From Salipiger sp. H15 (lineage in GTDB: Bacteria; Pseudomonadota; Alphaproteobacteria; Rhodobacterales; Rhodobacteraceae), in NCBI RefSeq assembly GCF_040409955.1, contig NZ_CP123385.1, positions 975,501 to 1,039,500 of the forward strand: a DNA stretch of 64,000 nucleotides, in the 5' to 3' direction. Each line of letters opens with the position of its first letter. Positions within the stretch are counted from its first letter, which is position 1. The position numbers were made by a program, and so were the translations under genes. The notes below the pieces were generated by a model. That model was not told the origin of the DNA, made no database searches, and saw nothing but the letters and a program-made list of their open reading frames with translations. Shown here piece by piece: positions 7,191 to 16,836 of this stretch.

Positions 7191-8636
7191 ATGAGCCTGC
7201 CGATCCCCTCCCTCCCGTTGCAGAGCCTGCCGACGCTGTTCGGCAGCCTGTCCCTCTCGCAGCTGCGCGCCAGCGCCGGCCCGGACGGGGCCAGCGCCGG
7301 GGTGAGCCTCGCCTCGATCGAGGTGTCGGAGGCGGCTGCCGATCCCGGCACCGGCACCGGCACGGGCGCGGCTGCACCGCGCAGCGCGGGGCCGGTGCTG
7401 CGGGCGGCGCAGGTCGGCATCGAGGCGCGGACGCAGGCGGAGGAGGGGTCCACGGACCACAGCCTTGCCGGCGCGCGGGAGCGCGGGCTGCAGCGCATCC
7501 GTGCCCGGATGCAGCACATGGCAAAGGCGCTCGAGCGGCTGCAGTCCGGCGTGGCGATCCGTTCGGGCGCCTCGGCGGGCGCCTATGCGCAGGACGATGC
7601 GCAGGTCACCTTCGCCAGCTACGGCGGCAATCTCGCGCTCTCGGCCTCGGCGGGGACCCTGTCGAATGTCGCCACGGGCACCGGGCATGACGCGCTCGCG
7701 CTCTCGGCGGAGCGGGTCGAGGGTGTCTATACCGACGTCGATCCGCAGCGCTCGGCGCAGGGGGGCAACGACGCGGTGGCGATCCGCGCGACCGAGGTTT
7801 CGCGCGTCTACACCGGCGCGGGAAATGACGCCGTGGCGATCGCTGCGCGCACCGTCACGGGCGTGAACACCGGCGCCGGAAGCGACGCGGTCGCCATCCT
7901 CGCGGATCGGGTGAGCGGCATCTACACCGATCGGAACCCCGTCGGGCGCGGCAGGGCGGTCAATGGCACAGGCAATGACACAGGCAATGACACGGTCACG
8001 CTGCAGGCGCGGCAGGTGCAGTCGGTCTACACCGGCGGCGGGGCCGACGCGGTGACCATCGCCGCGCAGAGCGTCGAGAGCATCTACACCGGCGAGGGCG
8101 ACGACGCGGTGACGATCTCGGCGGCGGTGGTGGGCGGCATCTACACCGGCGCGGGGCGCGACGCGGTGAGCATCGAGGCGGGGGCCGGGCGCTCGCGCCT
8201 GTCCGCGGGTCCTTGGAGTACGGGCAGCCCGGTGGAGTCGCGGATGCTGGCCGCGCTCGGCAACGTGGCCGATATCGACACCGGCGCGGGGGATGACGCG
8301 ATCACCCTCAGCGTGGCCGGGGCGATCTCGCTCGAGGCGGGGCAGGGCGATGACAGCATCACGCTTGGCGGCGGCACCGTCGCGTTGCGCTACGCGGCCG
8401 GTGACGGGAATGACAGCGTGTCGCTGGCCCCGGGAACCGAGGTGGTCGTCCAGCTTGGCGAGGACATCGCCGACTGGTCCGTCACGCAGGAGGGGGACAG
8501 CCTGCTGCTGCGGATCGGCGAAGGCTCGATCCGCTTCGATGGCGTAGCGGCGAGCGCCGCCATCGGCCTTGTCCGCTGGGGAGATCCGCAGGTCGAGATC
8601 CTGCACGCGCAGTTGCCGCTCGACGCCGTGGCCTGA
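7191..8636 (+). CDS. Repeat protein with eleven ~19-residue Asp/Gly-rich (RTX-like) units
   Basis: A 481-residue protein without a Sec signal peptide. Residues 1-110 are low-complexity and helical (ARERGLQRIRARMQHMAKAL near 95-114). From about residue 149 to 410 runs a tandem array of about eleven units of form [VI]YTGAG-x-DAV-x-I-x-A-x-x-V-x-x, period 19. Two units carry insertions (after YTD at 180 and at 254). Each unit places Asp and Asn next to Gly as in calcium-binding beta rolls, but the period differs from the 9-residue RTX nonapeptide. The last 70 residues are beta-rich and non-repetitive. A secreted or surface calcium-roll protein is the best guess; no type I secretion gene is nearby. 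The start is fixed by AAAGGAG 6 nt before the ATG. Confidence 0.75.
   Translation: MSLPIPSLPLQSLPTLFGSLSLSQLRASAGPDGASAGVSLASIEVSEAAADPGTGTGTGAAAPRSAGPVLRAAQVGIEARTQAEEGSTDHSLAGARERGLQRIRARMQHMAKALERLQSGVAIRSGASAGAYAQDDAQVTFASYGGNLALSASAGTLSNVATGTGHDALALSAERVEGVYTDVDPQRSAQGGNDAVAIRATEVSRVYTGAGNDAVAIAARTVTGVNTGAGSDAVAILADRVSGIYTDRNPVGRGRAVNGTGNDTGNDTVTLQARQVQSVYTGGGADAVTIAAQSVESIYTGEGDDAVTISAAVVGGIYTGAGRDAVSIEAGAGRSRLSAGPWSTGSPVESRMLAALGNVADIDTGAGDDAITLSVAGAISLEAGQGDDSITLGGGTVALRYAAGDGNDSVSLAPGTEVVVQLGEDIADWSVTQEGDSLLLRIGEGSIRFDGVAASAAIGLVRWGDPQVEILHAQLPLDAVA
7967..7990 (+). repeat. 12-bp exact tandem duplication inside the repeat protein
   Basis: CACAGGCAATGA occurs twice in a row, adding the peptide GNDTGNDT within one of the two expanded units of the repeat protein. 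It is in frame and looks like a recent slippage duplication. Confidence 0.85.
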
Positions 8637-8651
8637 GCCGCGGGCGCTGCG

Positions 8652-9413
8652 TCAGACGAACTGCTCGCGGATCAGCCGCTCTTCCAGCCCGTGGCCCGGG
8701 TCGAACATCACCCGGTGCGCCACGTCGGGGGCCGAGCGGATGTCGACCCGCACCACGTTGCGCACCGACTCGCTGTCCGCCTCGGCCATCACCGGGCGCT
8801 TCTCGTGCTCGAGCACCTCGAAACTGACCTCGGCGGCCTTGGGCAGCAGCGCGCCGCGCCAGCGCCGCGGGCGGAAGGCGGCGACGGCAGTAAGTGCGAG
8901 CACCTCCGAGCCGATCGGCAGGATCGGCCCGTGCGCCGAGTAGTTGTAGGCGGTCGAGCCCGCCGGGGTCGCCAGCAGCGCGCCGTCGCAGACCAGCTCG
9001 GGCAGGCGCAGCTTGCCGTCGACGTGGATCGCCAGCCGCGCCGCCTGCGGCCCGGTCCGCAGCAGCGAGACCTCGTTGATCGCCAGCGCCTCGTGCACCG
9101 TGCCGTCGACGGTGGTGGCCCGCATCGAAAGCGGGTTGATCACCGCCTCCTCGGCCTGCTCGAGCCGCTCTTCCAGCCGGTGCTCCGAATAGGCGTTCAT
9201 CAAGAAGCCAACGGTGCCGCGGTTCATCCCGTAGACCGGCACGTTCAGCTCCTGCGTGCGGTGCAGGGTCTGCAGCATGAACCCGTCGCCCCCCAGCGCC
9301 ACGATCACGTCTGCGCCGCGCTCGGCGTGGTCGCCGTAGCGGTTGCTCAGCGCGGCATGGGCCGCCTGGGCGATCGGCGCGCGCGAGGCGCAGAAGGCAA
9401 TTCTCAGTGACAT
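8652..9413 (-). CDS. nadK: NAD kinase
   Basis: A 253-residue cytoplasmic enzyme that phosphorylates NAD to NADP. Visible family motifs: ALGGDGFML (the GGDG motif with the catalytic Asp), [12 protein letters not shown], the NEVSL segment and the glycine/threonine-rich [20 protein letters not shown]. The open frame continues upstream, but the ATG at 9413 ([13 protein letters not shown]) is the conserved beginning of alphaproteobacterial NadK. It is convergent with the repeat-protein gene (15-bp gap) and divergent from glyA. Confidence 0.95.
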   Translation of the reverse strand: MSLRIAFCASRAPIAQAAHAALSNRYGDHAERGADVIVALGGDGFMLQTLHRTQELNVPVYGMNRGTVGFLMNAYSEHRLEERLEQAEEAVINPLSMRATTVDGTVHEALAINEVSLLRTGPQAARLAIHVDGKLRLPELVCDGALLATPAGSTAYNYSAHGPILPIGSEVLALTAVAAFRPRRWRGALLPKAAEVSFEVLEHEKRPVMAEADSESVRNVVRVDIRSAPDVAHRVMFDPGHGLEERLIREQFV

Positions 9414-9598
9414 CGGGTCGGGGGTGTCCTGCGGTTTCCTGTCCCGTCCGGGATGTTCCGAAACAATCACAAGTTTTCCCGCGCCGCCAGAGAGGCCGGA
9501 AGAGAAACGCAAGCTGTCGCTTTGACGTCTTTGCGATCCGCGCGCTTTCCTTTACTCAGGCGCCGGAACTCGAATCCTTGACCCCCGGAGACTTGCCC

Positions 9599-10894
9599 AT
9601 GACCGCCGCGCCCAGCGACACCGGCTTTTTCACCGAAGAGCTCTCGTCCCGTGACCCCGAACTCTTCGCGTCCATCACCGGCGAGCTTGGCCGCCAGCGC
9701 GACGAGATCGAGCTGATCGCGTCCGAGAACATCGTCTCGCGCGCCGTCATGCAGGCGCAGGGCTCGGTGCTCACCAACAAGTACGCCGAAGGCTACCCGG
9801 GCAAGCGCTACTACGGCGGCTGCGACTGGGTCGACGTGGCCGAGAACCTGGCCATCGAGCGCGCCAAGCAGCTCTTCGGCTGCGCCTTCGCCAACGTGCA
9901 GCCGAACTCCGGCAGCCAGGCCAACCAGGGCGTCTACCAGGCGCTGATCCAGCCCGGCGACACCATCCTCGGCATGAGCCTCGACGCCGGCGGGCACCTG
10001 ACCCATGGCGCCAAGCCCAACCAGTCGGGCAAGTGGTTCAACGCCATCCAGTACGGCGTGCGCAAGCAGGACAACCTGCTCGACTACGACCAGGTCCAGG
10101 AGCTGGCCAACGCGCACAAGCCCAAGATCATCGTCGCCGGCGGCTCGGCCATCCCGCGCCAGATCGACTTCGCCAAGATGCGCGAGATCGCCGACAGCGT
10201 CGGTGCCTACCTGATGGTCGACATGGCCCACTTCGCGGGCCTCGTGGCCGGCGGTGAGCACCCGTCGCCCTTCCCGCACGCGCATGTGGCGACCACCACC
10301 ACCCACAAGACCCTGCGCGGCCCGCGCGGCGGCATGATCCTCACCAACGACGAGGAGATCGCCAAGAAGGTCAACTCGGCGATCTTCCCCGGCATCCAGG
10401 GCGGCCCGCTGATGCATGTCATCGCCGGCAAGGCCGTGGCCTTCGGCGAGGCGCTGCGCCCCGAGTTCAAGGACTACGCCAAGCAGGTCATCGCCAACGC
10501 GCAGGCGCTGTCGGACCAGCTGATCAAGGGCGGGCTCGACACCGTGACCCACGGCACCGACACCCACGTGGTGCTGGTCGACCTGCGTCCCAAGGGCGTG
10601 AAGGGCAACGCGACCGAGAAGGCCCTCGGCCGCGCGCACATCACCTGCAACAAGAACGGCGTGCCGTTCGACCCGGAAAAGCCGACCGTGACCTCGGGCA
10701 TCCGCCTCGGCTCGCCCGCCGGCACCACCCGCGGCTTCAAGGAAGCCGAGTTCCGCAAGATCGCCGACTGGATCATCGAGGTGGTCGACGGTCTGGCGGC
10801 GAACGGCGAGGACGGCAATGCCGAGGTCGAGGCCAAGGTGAAGGCCGAGGTCGAGGCCTTCCTCAAGGGCTTCCCGATCTACCCGACGCTCTGA
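9599..10894 (+). CDS. glyA: Serine hydroxymethyltransferase
   Basis: A 431-residue PLP enzyme interconverting serine and glycine with tetrahydrofolate, the main source of one-carbon units. Motifs: [27 protein letters not shown], the PLP-lysine Lys237 in [14 protein letters not shown], and the C-terminal [16 protein letters not shown]. Upstream in-frame codons (from 9407) overlap the nadK promoter region and are rejected; GGAG ends 11 nt before the ATG at 9599. It is monocistronic, with a strong terminator directly downstream. Confidence 0.98.
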   Translation: MTAAPSDTGFFTEELSSRDPELFASITGELGRQRDEIELIASENIVSRAVMQAQGSVLTNKYAEGYPGKRYYGGCDWVDVAENLAIERAKQLFGCAFANVQPNSGSQANQGVYQALIQPGDTILGMSLDAGGHLTHGAKPNQSGKWFNAIQYGVRKQDNLLDYDQVQELANAHKPKIIVAGGSAIPRQIDFAKMREIADSVGAYLMVDMAHFAGLVAGGEHPSPFPHAHVATTTTHKTLRGPRGGMILTNDEEIAKKVNSAIFPGIQGGPLMHVIAGKAVAFGEALRPEFKDYAKQVIANAQALSDQLIKGGLDTVTHGTDTHVVLVDLRPKGVKGNATEKALGRAHITCNKNGVPFDPEKPTVTSGIRLGSPAGTTRGFKEAEFRKIADWIIEVVDGLAANGEDGNAEVEAKVKAEVEAFLKGFPIYPTL

Positions 10895-10915
10895 GCCTCG
10901 GACGGATGACGGATC

Positions 10916-10950
10916 GAAGGGCGGGCCAAGTGGCCCGCCCTTCTCGTTTT
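10916..10950 (+). terminator. Intrinsic terminator of glyA
   Basis: A perfect 12-bp stem GAAGGGCGGGCC/GGCCCGCCCTTC (10916-10927 with 10932-10943, loop AAGT) is followed by TCGTTTT. It starts 22 bp after the glyA stop. Confidence 0.9.
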
Positions 10951-11127
10951 CGCGCTGCCCTTTCCGCCGGTCCCGTGCCTCGGGCGGGCCGCTCTCGGCA
11001 AATACATGCAACCGGCATCTATTTTCCTGCCGCCCCCTTGGCGACGCAGCAAAAACCCGCTCTACCTTGACGGCAGGCCCCCTCGCTTCCGTCGCTTCCA
11101 GGGGCCGGCGACCAGCCCCCGAGCCAC

Positions 11128-12747
11128 ATGCCAAAATCCGCGTCGCCCCTTACCGTCCTGCGCATCCCCGCCTTCCGGGCGCGCTGGACCGCCTCGATGG
11201 CCTCGAATCTCGGCACGCTGGTGCAGTCGGTGGGCGCGGGCTGGATGATGACGCAGATCTCGGACAGCGACGCGATGGTGGCGTTGGTGCAGGCCGGGGT
11301 GACCGTGCCGACCATGCTCTTTGCCGTCTTCGCCGGGACGCTGGCCGACAACCGCGATCGCCGCCGGGTGATGATCGGCGCGCTGCTCTTCATGATGGTC
11401 GCCTCGGCGCTGCTCTGCGTGCTGGCCTGGATGAACCTGCTGACGCCCTGGCTGCTCTTGGTGCTGACCTTCCTGATCGGCACCGGCTCGACCTTCTTCA
11501 ACCCGTCCTGGCAGGCCTCGCTCGGAGACATTGTGCCGCGCGCCGATCTTCCCTCGGCGGTGGCGCTGAACTCGATGGCCTTCAACGCCATGCGCTCGGT
11601 CGGCCCGGCGATCGGCGGGATCATCGTCGCGGTGGCGGGGGCGGCGGCCGCCTTCGCGCTCAACGCGGTGAGCTACCTGCCGATGATCGCCGTGCTGGCG
11701 CGCTGGAAGTCGCCGCCGCCGGACAGCACGCTGCCGCCCGAGCCGCTGCGCTTCGCGGTTGGGTCGGGGCTGCGCTACGTCGCGATGTCGCCGAACCTCG
11801 TCAACGTGATGTCGCGCGCCTTCCTCTTCGGCTTCGGCTCGGTGGCGGTGCTGTCGCTGCTGCCGCTGATCGCGCATGAACGGCTCGGCGGCGACGCCTC
11901 GACCTTCGGCATCATGCTCGGCTGCTTCGGCGTCGGCGCGGTGATCGGCGCGCTCAACAACGCGCGGCTGCGCGACCGGTTCGACAACGAGCACCTGGTG
12001 CGCTACGCCGCCGCGGCCGCGGTGACCGGCACCGCCATCCTCGCCGTGGCCCCGACGCTCTGGGCCTGCATCCCGGCGCTGCTACTGAACGGCATGGCCT
12101 GGACCGTGGCGCTGTCGCTCTTCAACGTGACGGTGCAGCTGTCGACCCCGCGCTGGGTGGTGGGCCGGGCCATCGCGCTCTACCAGTCGGCCAGCTTCGG
12201 CGGCATGGCGGCGGGCAGCTGGGTCTGGGGCTCGGTCTCGGACGGCTGGGGGCTGCCCACGGCGCTCATGGGCGCGGCGGTGGTGCTGGCGCTGGCGGCG
12301 CTGGTGGGCTTCCGCATGCCGCTGCCGGAATACGGCGATCTCGACCTCTCGCCGCTCGACCGGTTCAAGGAGCCGACGCTGCAGCTCGACCTCAAGCTGC
12401 GCAGCGGCCCGATCGTGGCGATGACCCAGTTCGAGATCGACCCCGAGGACGTGCCCGAGTTCCTCGCCATCATGGCCGAGCGGCGGCGGGTGCGGATCCG
12501 CGACGGGGCGCAGAACTGGGTGCTGATGCGCGATCTCGAGGATCCGCGCATCTGGGAAGAGACCTACCACGTCCCGACCTGGGTCGAGTACATCCGCCAC
12601 AACACCCGCCGCACCAAGGCCGACGGCGGCACCTTCGAGCGGCTGCTGGCGCTGCACCGGGGGGGCGAGCGCCCGCACACCCGCCGGATGATCGAGCGCC
12701 AGTCGATCCCGCGGCGCCGCAGCGGGGTCTACGACTTCAACCTCTGA
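11128..12747 (+). CDS. MFS exporter of the MFS_3 / EntS-like type with C-terminal soluble domain
   Basis: A 539-residue protein. Residues about 1-410 form a 12-helix major facilitator core (FRARWTASMASNLGTLVQSVGAGW at the start; a cytoplasmic loop with LADNRDRRRVMI after helix 2). Residues about 420-539 form a soluble domain (TQFEIDPEDVPEFLAIMAERRRVRIRDGAQ, then WEETYHVPTWVEYIRHNTRRT). This two-part layout and length match the MFS_3 'transmembrane secretion effector' family, related to enterobactin exporters. Substrate is unknown. It is convergent with mscS, stop-to-stop gap 6 bp. Confidence 0.85.
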   Translation: MPKSASPLTVLRIPAFRARWTASMASNLGTLVQSVGAGWMMTQISDSDAMVALVQAGVTVPTMLFAVFAGTLADNRDRRRVMIGALLFMMVASALLCVLAWMNLLTPWLLLVLTFLIGTGSTFFNPSWQASLGDIVPRADLPSAVALNSMAFNAMRSVGPAIGGIIVAVAGAAAAFALNAVSYLPMIAVLARWKSPPPDSTLPPEPLRFAVGSGLRYVAMSPNLVNVMSRAFLFGFGSVAVLSLLPLIAHERLGGDASTFGIMLGCFGVGAVIGALNNARLRDRFDNEHLVRYAAAAAVTGTAILAVAPTLWACIPALLLNGMAWTVALSLFNVTVQLSTPRWVVGRAIALYQSASFGGMAAGSWVWGSVSDGWGLPTALMGAAVVLALAALVGFRMPLPEYGDLDLSPLDRFKEPTLQLDLKLRSGPIVAMTQFEIDPEDVPEFLAIMAERRRVRIRDGAQNWVLMRDLEDPRIWEETYHVPTWVEYIRHNTRRTKADGGTFERLLALHRGGERPHTRRMIERQSIPRRRSGVYDFNL

Positions 12748-12753
12748 GCGGGC

Positions 12754-14373
12754 TCAGGTGTTGGTCTCCTCCTCGTGCCCCTCGTGCCCCTCGTCGCCTT
12801 CGCGGAACGAGGTCACCCGGTCCTCGCGCGCATAGTAGGGCTCGCCTTCCTCGGGCTCCGGGGCGGGCGTGTCCGGCGCGGCCTTGCCCCCGGCGCCCTT
12901 GCCCGCGTCGCCGAAGGGCGTGGCGGCGGGGGCGGCCATGTGCACGTGCATGTCGGCCTGCGGGAAGGGGATCGAGATGCCCGCGTGGTCGAAGGCCTCC
13001 TTCACCTGCCGGGTCAGGTCCCAGTAGACCGTCCAGTAGTCGTCGACCTTGGTCCAGGGGCGGCAGATGAAATCGACCGAGCTTGCCCCGAGCGCGTTGA
13101 CCCGGATCAGCGGCGCCGGGTCCTCGAGGATCAGCGGGTGCTCGGCGACCACCTTCTCGAGCACCTCCTGCGCCGCCTCGATCGAGTCGTCGTAGCCGAT
13201 GCCGAAGGTCAGATCGACGCGCCGCGTGTCGCTGGCGGTGGTGTTGGTGATCACGTCGCCCCAGACCTTGGAGTTCGGGATGACGATCACCTGGTTGTCG
13301 GGGGTCACCACGGTGGTCGAGACGATCGAGACCGATTTGACCGTGCCGCCGGTGCCCGCGACGGTGACGTAATCGCCCTCGTCGAAGGGGCGGTTGATCA
13401 TGATCATCAGCCCCGCCGCGAGGTTGCCGAGCGTGTCCTGCATGGCGAAGGCGATGATGAAGGACGCGCCGCCGACCAGCGCGAAGAGCGGCGTCACGTC
13501 GATCCCCAGCGCGCTCAGCACGATCATCAGCCCGAAGGCGATGGTCAGCCAGTAGATCACCATCAGGATGAAGGCCTGCAGCAGCTTCGACAGGTCCGGC
13601 ACGCGCGACAGCCCGCGCCGCGCCACGCCGCGCACCGTCCGCGCGATGATCAGAAGGCCCAGCAGCGAGCCGACGATGACCGCCACCCGCAGCGCCAGCT
13701 TGATGCCGCCGTCCTCGTCCGTCGCCCAGTTCACCGCCTGCGCCAGCAGCGTGCGCCAGTCGGCGCGCTGCGTCTCGTCGACGTGGATCGCGGCGCGGTA
13801 GGCGCGGAACTTGGCCACTTCGGCGGCGTCGCCACCCTTGGCCTCGAGCCCGTCCACCACGGTCGAGAGGTTCTCGAAGGCATTGTTGCGCAGTTCCACC
13901 AACTGCGTGAGCCGCTCGCGCGGCACCCCTTCCTCGCCGCCCTCCTCCTTGGCGAGCACGGCGAGCTGCTCCTCGACGACCGCCTTGGTCATGCCCTTCG
14001 CGGTGTTCTGCCAGGCCAGCGCCAGCTGGGTCATCTCCTCGACGGTCAGCGGCAGCGCGCGCATGGCGAGCTCTTCCGAGGGGATGGCGGGGTCGGTCAG
14101 GTCGGCGAGCAACTCGGCGTCGCTCTGCGGTGGCAGCGGTGCCTCGGCGGCCCCCTTCGCGCCGATCACGTCGGGGTTCGCCATGATCGCCTGGCGGCCG
14201 CGCTCCTCGGCTTTCCCGATGGCTTCCTCGGCGGGGGAGGGCGGGCTTTCGGCCTCGGAGCTTTCGGCCGGTGCGGGGGCGTCGGCGGTTTCCTGCGCGG
14301 CAAGATCGGAGCCGGCATGGACCATCAGGAAGACGAGCAGAACTCGGAGAAACGGCAAAATCGCGCGCGGCAT
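12754..14373 (-). CDS. Mechanosensitive channel of the MscS family, large periplasmic N-terminus
   Basis: A 539-residue protein. Residues 1-26 are a signal peptide (cleavage near DLAAQE). Residues 27-215 form an acidic, helical periplasmic domain. Three or more membrane helices follow, then the MscS core: LFALVGGASFIIAFAMQDTLGNLAAGLMIMINRPFDEGDYVTV, here recognised by the AMQDTLGNLAAGL pore-helix segment, and the beta domain VSTTVVTPDNQVIVIPN. The last 55 residues are acidic and unstructured, ending in EGHEGHEEETNT encoded by a short CTCGTGCCC repeat. It would release solutes on hypo-osmotic shock. No operon partner is evident. Confidence 0.93.
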   Translation of the reverse strand: MPRAILPFLRVLLVFLMVHAGSDLAAQETADAPAPAESSEAESPPSPAEEAIGKAEERGRQAIMANPDVIGAKGAAEAPLPPQSDAELLADLTDPAIPSEELAMRALPLTVEEMTQLALAWQNTAKGMTKAVVEEQLAVLAKEEGGEEGVPRERLTQLVELRNNAFENLSTVVDGLEAKGGDAAEVAKFRAYRAAIHVDETQRADWRTLLAQAVNWATDEDGGIKLALRVAVIVGSLLGLLIIARTVRGVARRGLSRVPDLSKLLQAFILMVIYWLTIAFGLMIVLSALGIDVTPLFALVGGASFIIAFAMQDTLGNLAAGLMIMINRPFDEGDYVTVAGTGGTVKSVSIVSTTVVTPDNQVIVIPNSKVWGDVITNTTASDTRRVDLTFGIGYDDSIEAAQEVLEKVVAEHPLILEDPAPLIRVNALGASSVDFICRPWTKVDDYWTVYWDLTRQVKEAFDHAGISIPFPQADMHVHMAAPAATPFGDAGKGAGGKAAPDTPAPEPEEGEPYYAREDRVTSFREGDEGHEGHEEETNT

Positions 14374-14504
14374 GGCGGCCTCGTTTAAAATAGGTTTTTC
14401 AAAGGACTAAAACTATCCGGAACCTTGTGGCGCGAGTTTATCAGGTCGGCAGCGGTTGGGCACCACCCCAGAGCCGGACCGCGCGCGGGGGGGCCGAAAC
14501 CACA

Positions 14505-14530
14505 CCACCCGCCGGAGGTCCGGCGGGTGG
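14505..14530 (-). terminator. Hairpin downstream of the peroxiredoxin gene
   Basis: A perfect 12-bp stem CCACCCGCCGGA/TCCGGCGGGTGG closes a 2-base loop. On the minus strand it follows the peroxiredoxin stop by 52 bp; the trailing bases TGTGGTTT are only weakly T-rich. Confidence 0.6.
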
Positions 14531-14582
14531 CGAAAGCCTAGGGATCAGCGGGCGGCGCGGCGCGGGCGGCCGCGGGCCGGGA

Positions 14583-15236
14583 TCACTCGGGGTTCTTGGC
14601 GAAGCGCAGGTAGGGCAGCTTGATGTCGAGCGCGCCGTATTTCTCGGTCGCCTGCTCGTTGTTCAGCGACAGGGCGACGATCACGTCCTGGCCGACTTCC
14701 CAGTTGGCGGGGGTGGCGAGCGGCTGCTGGTAGGTGCGCTGCAGCCCGTCGAGCGCGCGCAGCACCTCGGCGAAGTTGCGGCCCACGGACATCGGGTAGG
14801 TCATCATCAGCTGCACCTTCTTGTTCGGCGCGATGATGAAGACCGAGCGCACGGTGGCGCTGTCCGCCGGGGTGCGGCCGTCGGGCAGGTAGGCGTCGGC
14901 GGGCAGCATGTCGAGCGCCTTGGCGACCTCGAGCCCGTCATCGGCGATGATCGGGAAACCGGCCTCGGCCCCGGCAACCGCCTCGATGTCGCCCTTCCAC
15001 TTCTTGTGCTCGGCGATGCCGTCGACCGAGATGCCCATCACCTTGGTGCCGCGCTTGGCCCATTCGTCCGAAAGCTGCGCGACGGCGCCGAATTCGGTGG
15101 TGCAGACCGGGGTGAAGTCCTTGGGATGCGAGAAGAGGATCGCCCAGCTGTCGCCGATCCAGTCGTGCAGGTCATACTCGCCCTGGTCGGTGACCACGTG
15201 GAGGTTCGGAAGGGTGTCGTTGATGCGCAGAGCCAT
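14583..15236 (-). CDS. 1-Cys peroxiredoxin (Prx6 family)
   Basis: A 217-residue thiol peroxidase. The peroxidatic Cys45 lies in DFTPVCTTEFG. The C-terminal domain with QPLATPANWEVGQDVIV and a length near 217 define the Prx6/1-Cys class; no resolving cysteine pattern of 2-Cys enzymes is seen. It reduces hydrogen peroxide and organic peroxides in the cytoplasm. The start is at MALRINDTLPNL, with AAAGGACAT before the ATG. It is divergent from the aldehyde dehydrogenase, with about 160 bp between the starts. Confidence 0.93.
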   Translation of the reverse strand: MALRINDTLPNLHVVTDQGEYDLHDWIGDSWAILFSHPKDFTPVCTTEFGAVAQLSDEWAKRGTKVMGISVDGIAEHKKWKGDIEAVAGAEAGFPIIADDGLEVAKALDMLPADAYLPDGRTPADSATVRSVFIIAPNKKVQLMMTYPMSVGRNFAEVLRALDGLQRTYQQPLATPANWEVGQDVIVALSLNNEQATEKYGALDIKLPYLRFAKNPE

Positions 15237-15395
15237 GGGAATGTCCTTTCCTGCCCGAAGTCGTCGGCGTGAGGTCTCGCGGAATAGATACGGGCCGGGT
15301 TTGCGTTGTAAAGACCCCGCTTGCGGCGCGGGCGGCGGAGTGACACTGTGCCGCTTGGGAGTAATTTGATCAAATCCAGACTCGCGGAGACTATC

Positions 15396-16835
15396 ATGAT
15401 CGAGAAGCGCCAGTTCTACATCGATGGCCAATGGGTGGACCCGGCAGCACCGCGCGATCACGCGGTGATCAACCCGGCAACCGAGGAGCCCTGTGCGATC
15501 ATCTCGCTGGGTGACCAGGCCGACACCGATGCCGCCGTCGCCGCCGCCAAGGCCGCACTGCCGGGATGGATGGCGACCCCGGTGGCCGAGCGGATCGGCT
15601 ATGTCGAGAAGCTGCTCGAGGTCTACAAGGCCCGCGCCGAGGAGATGGCGCAGGCGATGACCCTCGAGATGGGCGCGCCGATCTCGCTGTCGCGCTCGGA
15701 CCAGGTCGGGGCGGGCACTTTCCACCTCACCAACTTCATCCGCGCCGCCAAGGCCTTCCCCTTCGAGCACTCGCTGCGCGAGGACCTTCCGGCGCACCGG
15801 ATCATCCACGAGGCGGTGGGCGTCGCGGCGCTGATCACCCCGTGGAACTGGCCGATGAACCAGGTCACGCTGAAAGTCGGCGCCGCCGCCGTGGCGGGCT
15901 GCACCATGGTGCTGAAACCCTCCGAGGAAAGCCCGCTCGACGCCATCCTCTTTGCCGAGATGATGCACGAGGCGGGCTTCCCCAGGGGCGTCTTCAACCT
16001 CGTCAACGGTGATGGCGCAGGCGTCGGCACGCAGCTGTCCTCGCATCCCGACGTCGACATGGTCAGCTTCACCGGCTCGACCCGCGCCGGCCGGGCGATC
16101 TCGAAGGCCGCCGCCGACACGCTCAAGCGCGTGCACCTCGAGCTGGGCGGCAAGGGGGCGAACCTCGTCTTCGCCGATGCGGATGCCGATGCGGTAAAGC
16201 GCGGCGTGCTGCACATGATGGAAAACTCGGGGCAAAGCTGCAACGCGCCCTCGCGCATGATGGTCGAGGCGCCGTTCTACGACACGGCGGTCGAGCAGGC
16301 GGCGGCGGTCGCGAGCGCGGTGAAGGTCGGCGATCCGCAGCAGGAGGGGGATCACATCGGCCCGGTGGTCAACGAGACCCAGTGGGGCAAGATCCAGGAT
16401 CTCATCCAGAAGGGCATCGACGAGGGCGCGCGGCTGGTGGCCGGCGGCCTCGGCCGTCCCGAGGGGCTCAACAAGGGCTTCTACGTGCGCCCGACGGTCT
16501 TTGCCGACGTGACCCCCGAGATGACCATCGCGCGCGAAGAGATCTTCGGCCCGGTGCTGTCGGTGATGAAGTTCGACAGCGAGGACGAGGCGGTGCGCGT
16601 CGCCAATGACACGCCCTACGGCCTCACCAACTACGTGCAGAGCACCGATGCGGCGCGGGTCAACCGCCTGACGCGGCAGCTGCGCTCGGGCATGGTGCAG
16701 AACAACGGCAGCGGCCGCCCCGCCGGCGCGCCCTTCGGCGGCATGAAGCAGTCGGGCAATGGCCGCGAGGGCGGCTCCTTCGGCATCCTCGACTTCCTCG
16801 AGGTGAAATCCGTCAGCGGCTGGGCGGCAGAGTAA
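15396..16835 (+). CDS. NAD(P)-dependent aldehyde dehydrogenase
   Basis: A 479-residue ALDH-superfamily enzyme. Visible motifs: ITPWNWPMNQ (cofactor site), [18 protein letters not shown] (Rossmann loop), catalytic Glu in LELGGKGANLVF, the nucleophile Cys282 in NSGQSCNAPSR, and EEIFGPVLSVM. Substrate specificity cannot be read reliably; close paralogues are annotated for betaine, aryl or short-chain aldehydes. The ATG at 15396 is preferred to the longer open frame, which runs into the promoter region. Confidence 0.9.
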   Translation: MIEKRQFYIDGQWVDPAAPRDHAVINPATEEPCAIISLGDQADTDAAVAAAKAALPGWMATPVAERIGYVEKLLEVYKARAEEMAQAMTLEMGAPISLSRSDQVGAGTFHLTNFIRAAKAFPFEHSLREDLPAHRIIHEAVGVAALITPWNWPMNQVTLKVGAAAVAGCTMVLKPSEESPLDAILFAEMMHEAGFPRGVFNLVNGDGAGVGTQLSSHPDVDMVSFTGSTRAGRAISKAAADTLKRVHLELGGKGANLVFADADADAVKRGVLHMMENSGQSCNAPSRMMVEAPFYDTAVEQAAAVASAVKVGDPQQEGDHIGPVVNETQWGKIQDLIQKGIDEGARLVAGGLGRPEGLNKGFYVRPTVFADVTPEMTIAREEIFGPVLSVMKFDSEDEAVRVANDTPYGLTNYVQSTDAARVNRLTRQLRSGMVQNNGSGRPAGAPFGGMKQSGNGREGGSFGILDFLEVKSVSGWAAE

Positions 16836-16836
16836 G

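Noticed and set aside
9560..9580. CGGAACTCGAATCC resembling a tRNA T-arm
   Set aside because: No acceptor stem, anticodon arm or D-arm can be folded around it, and it lies just before the glyA ribosome site.
9414..9598. Glycine or folate riboswitch ahead of glyA
   Set aside because: No tandem conserved aptamer stems could be recognised in the 185-bp region.
15365..15374. TTTGATCAAA upstream of the aldehyde dehydrogenase as an Fnr site
   Set aside because: The two half sites abut with no 4-bp spacer, so it is not an Fnr box, although it is a palindrome that another factor might use.
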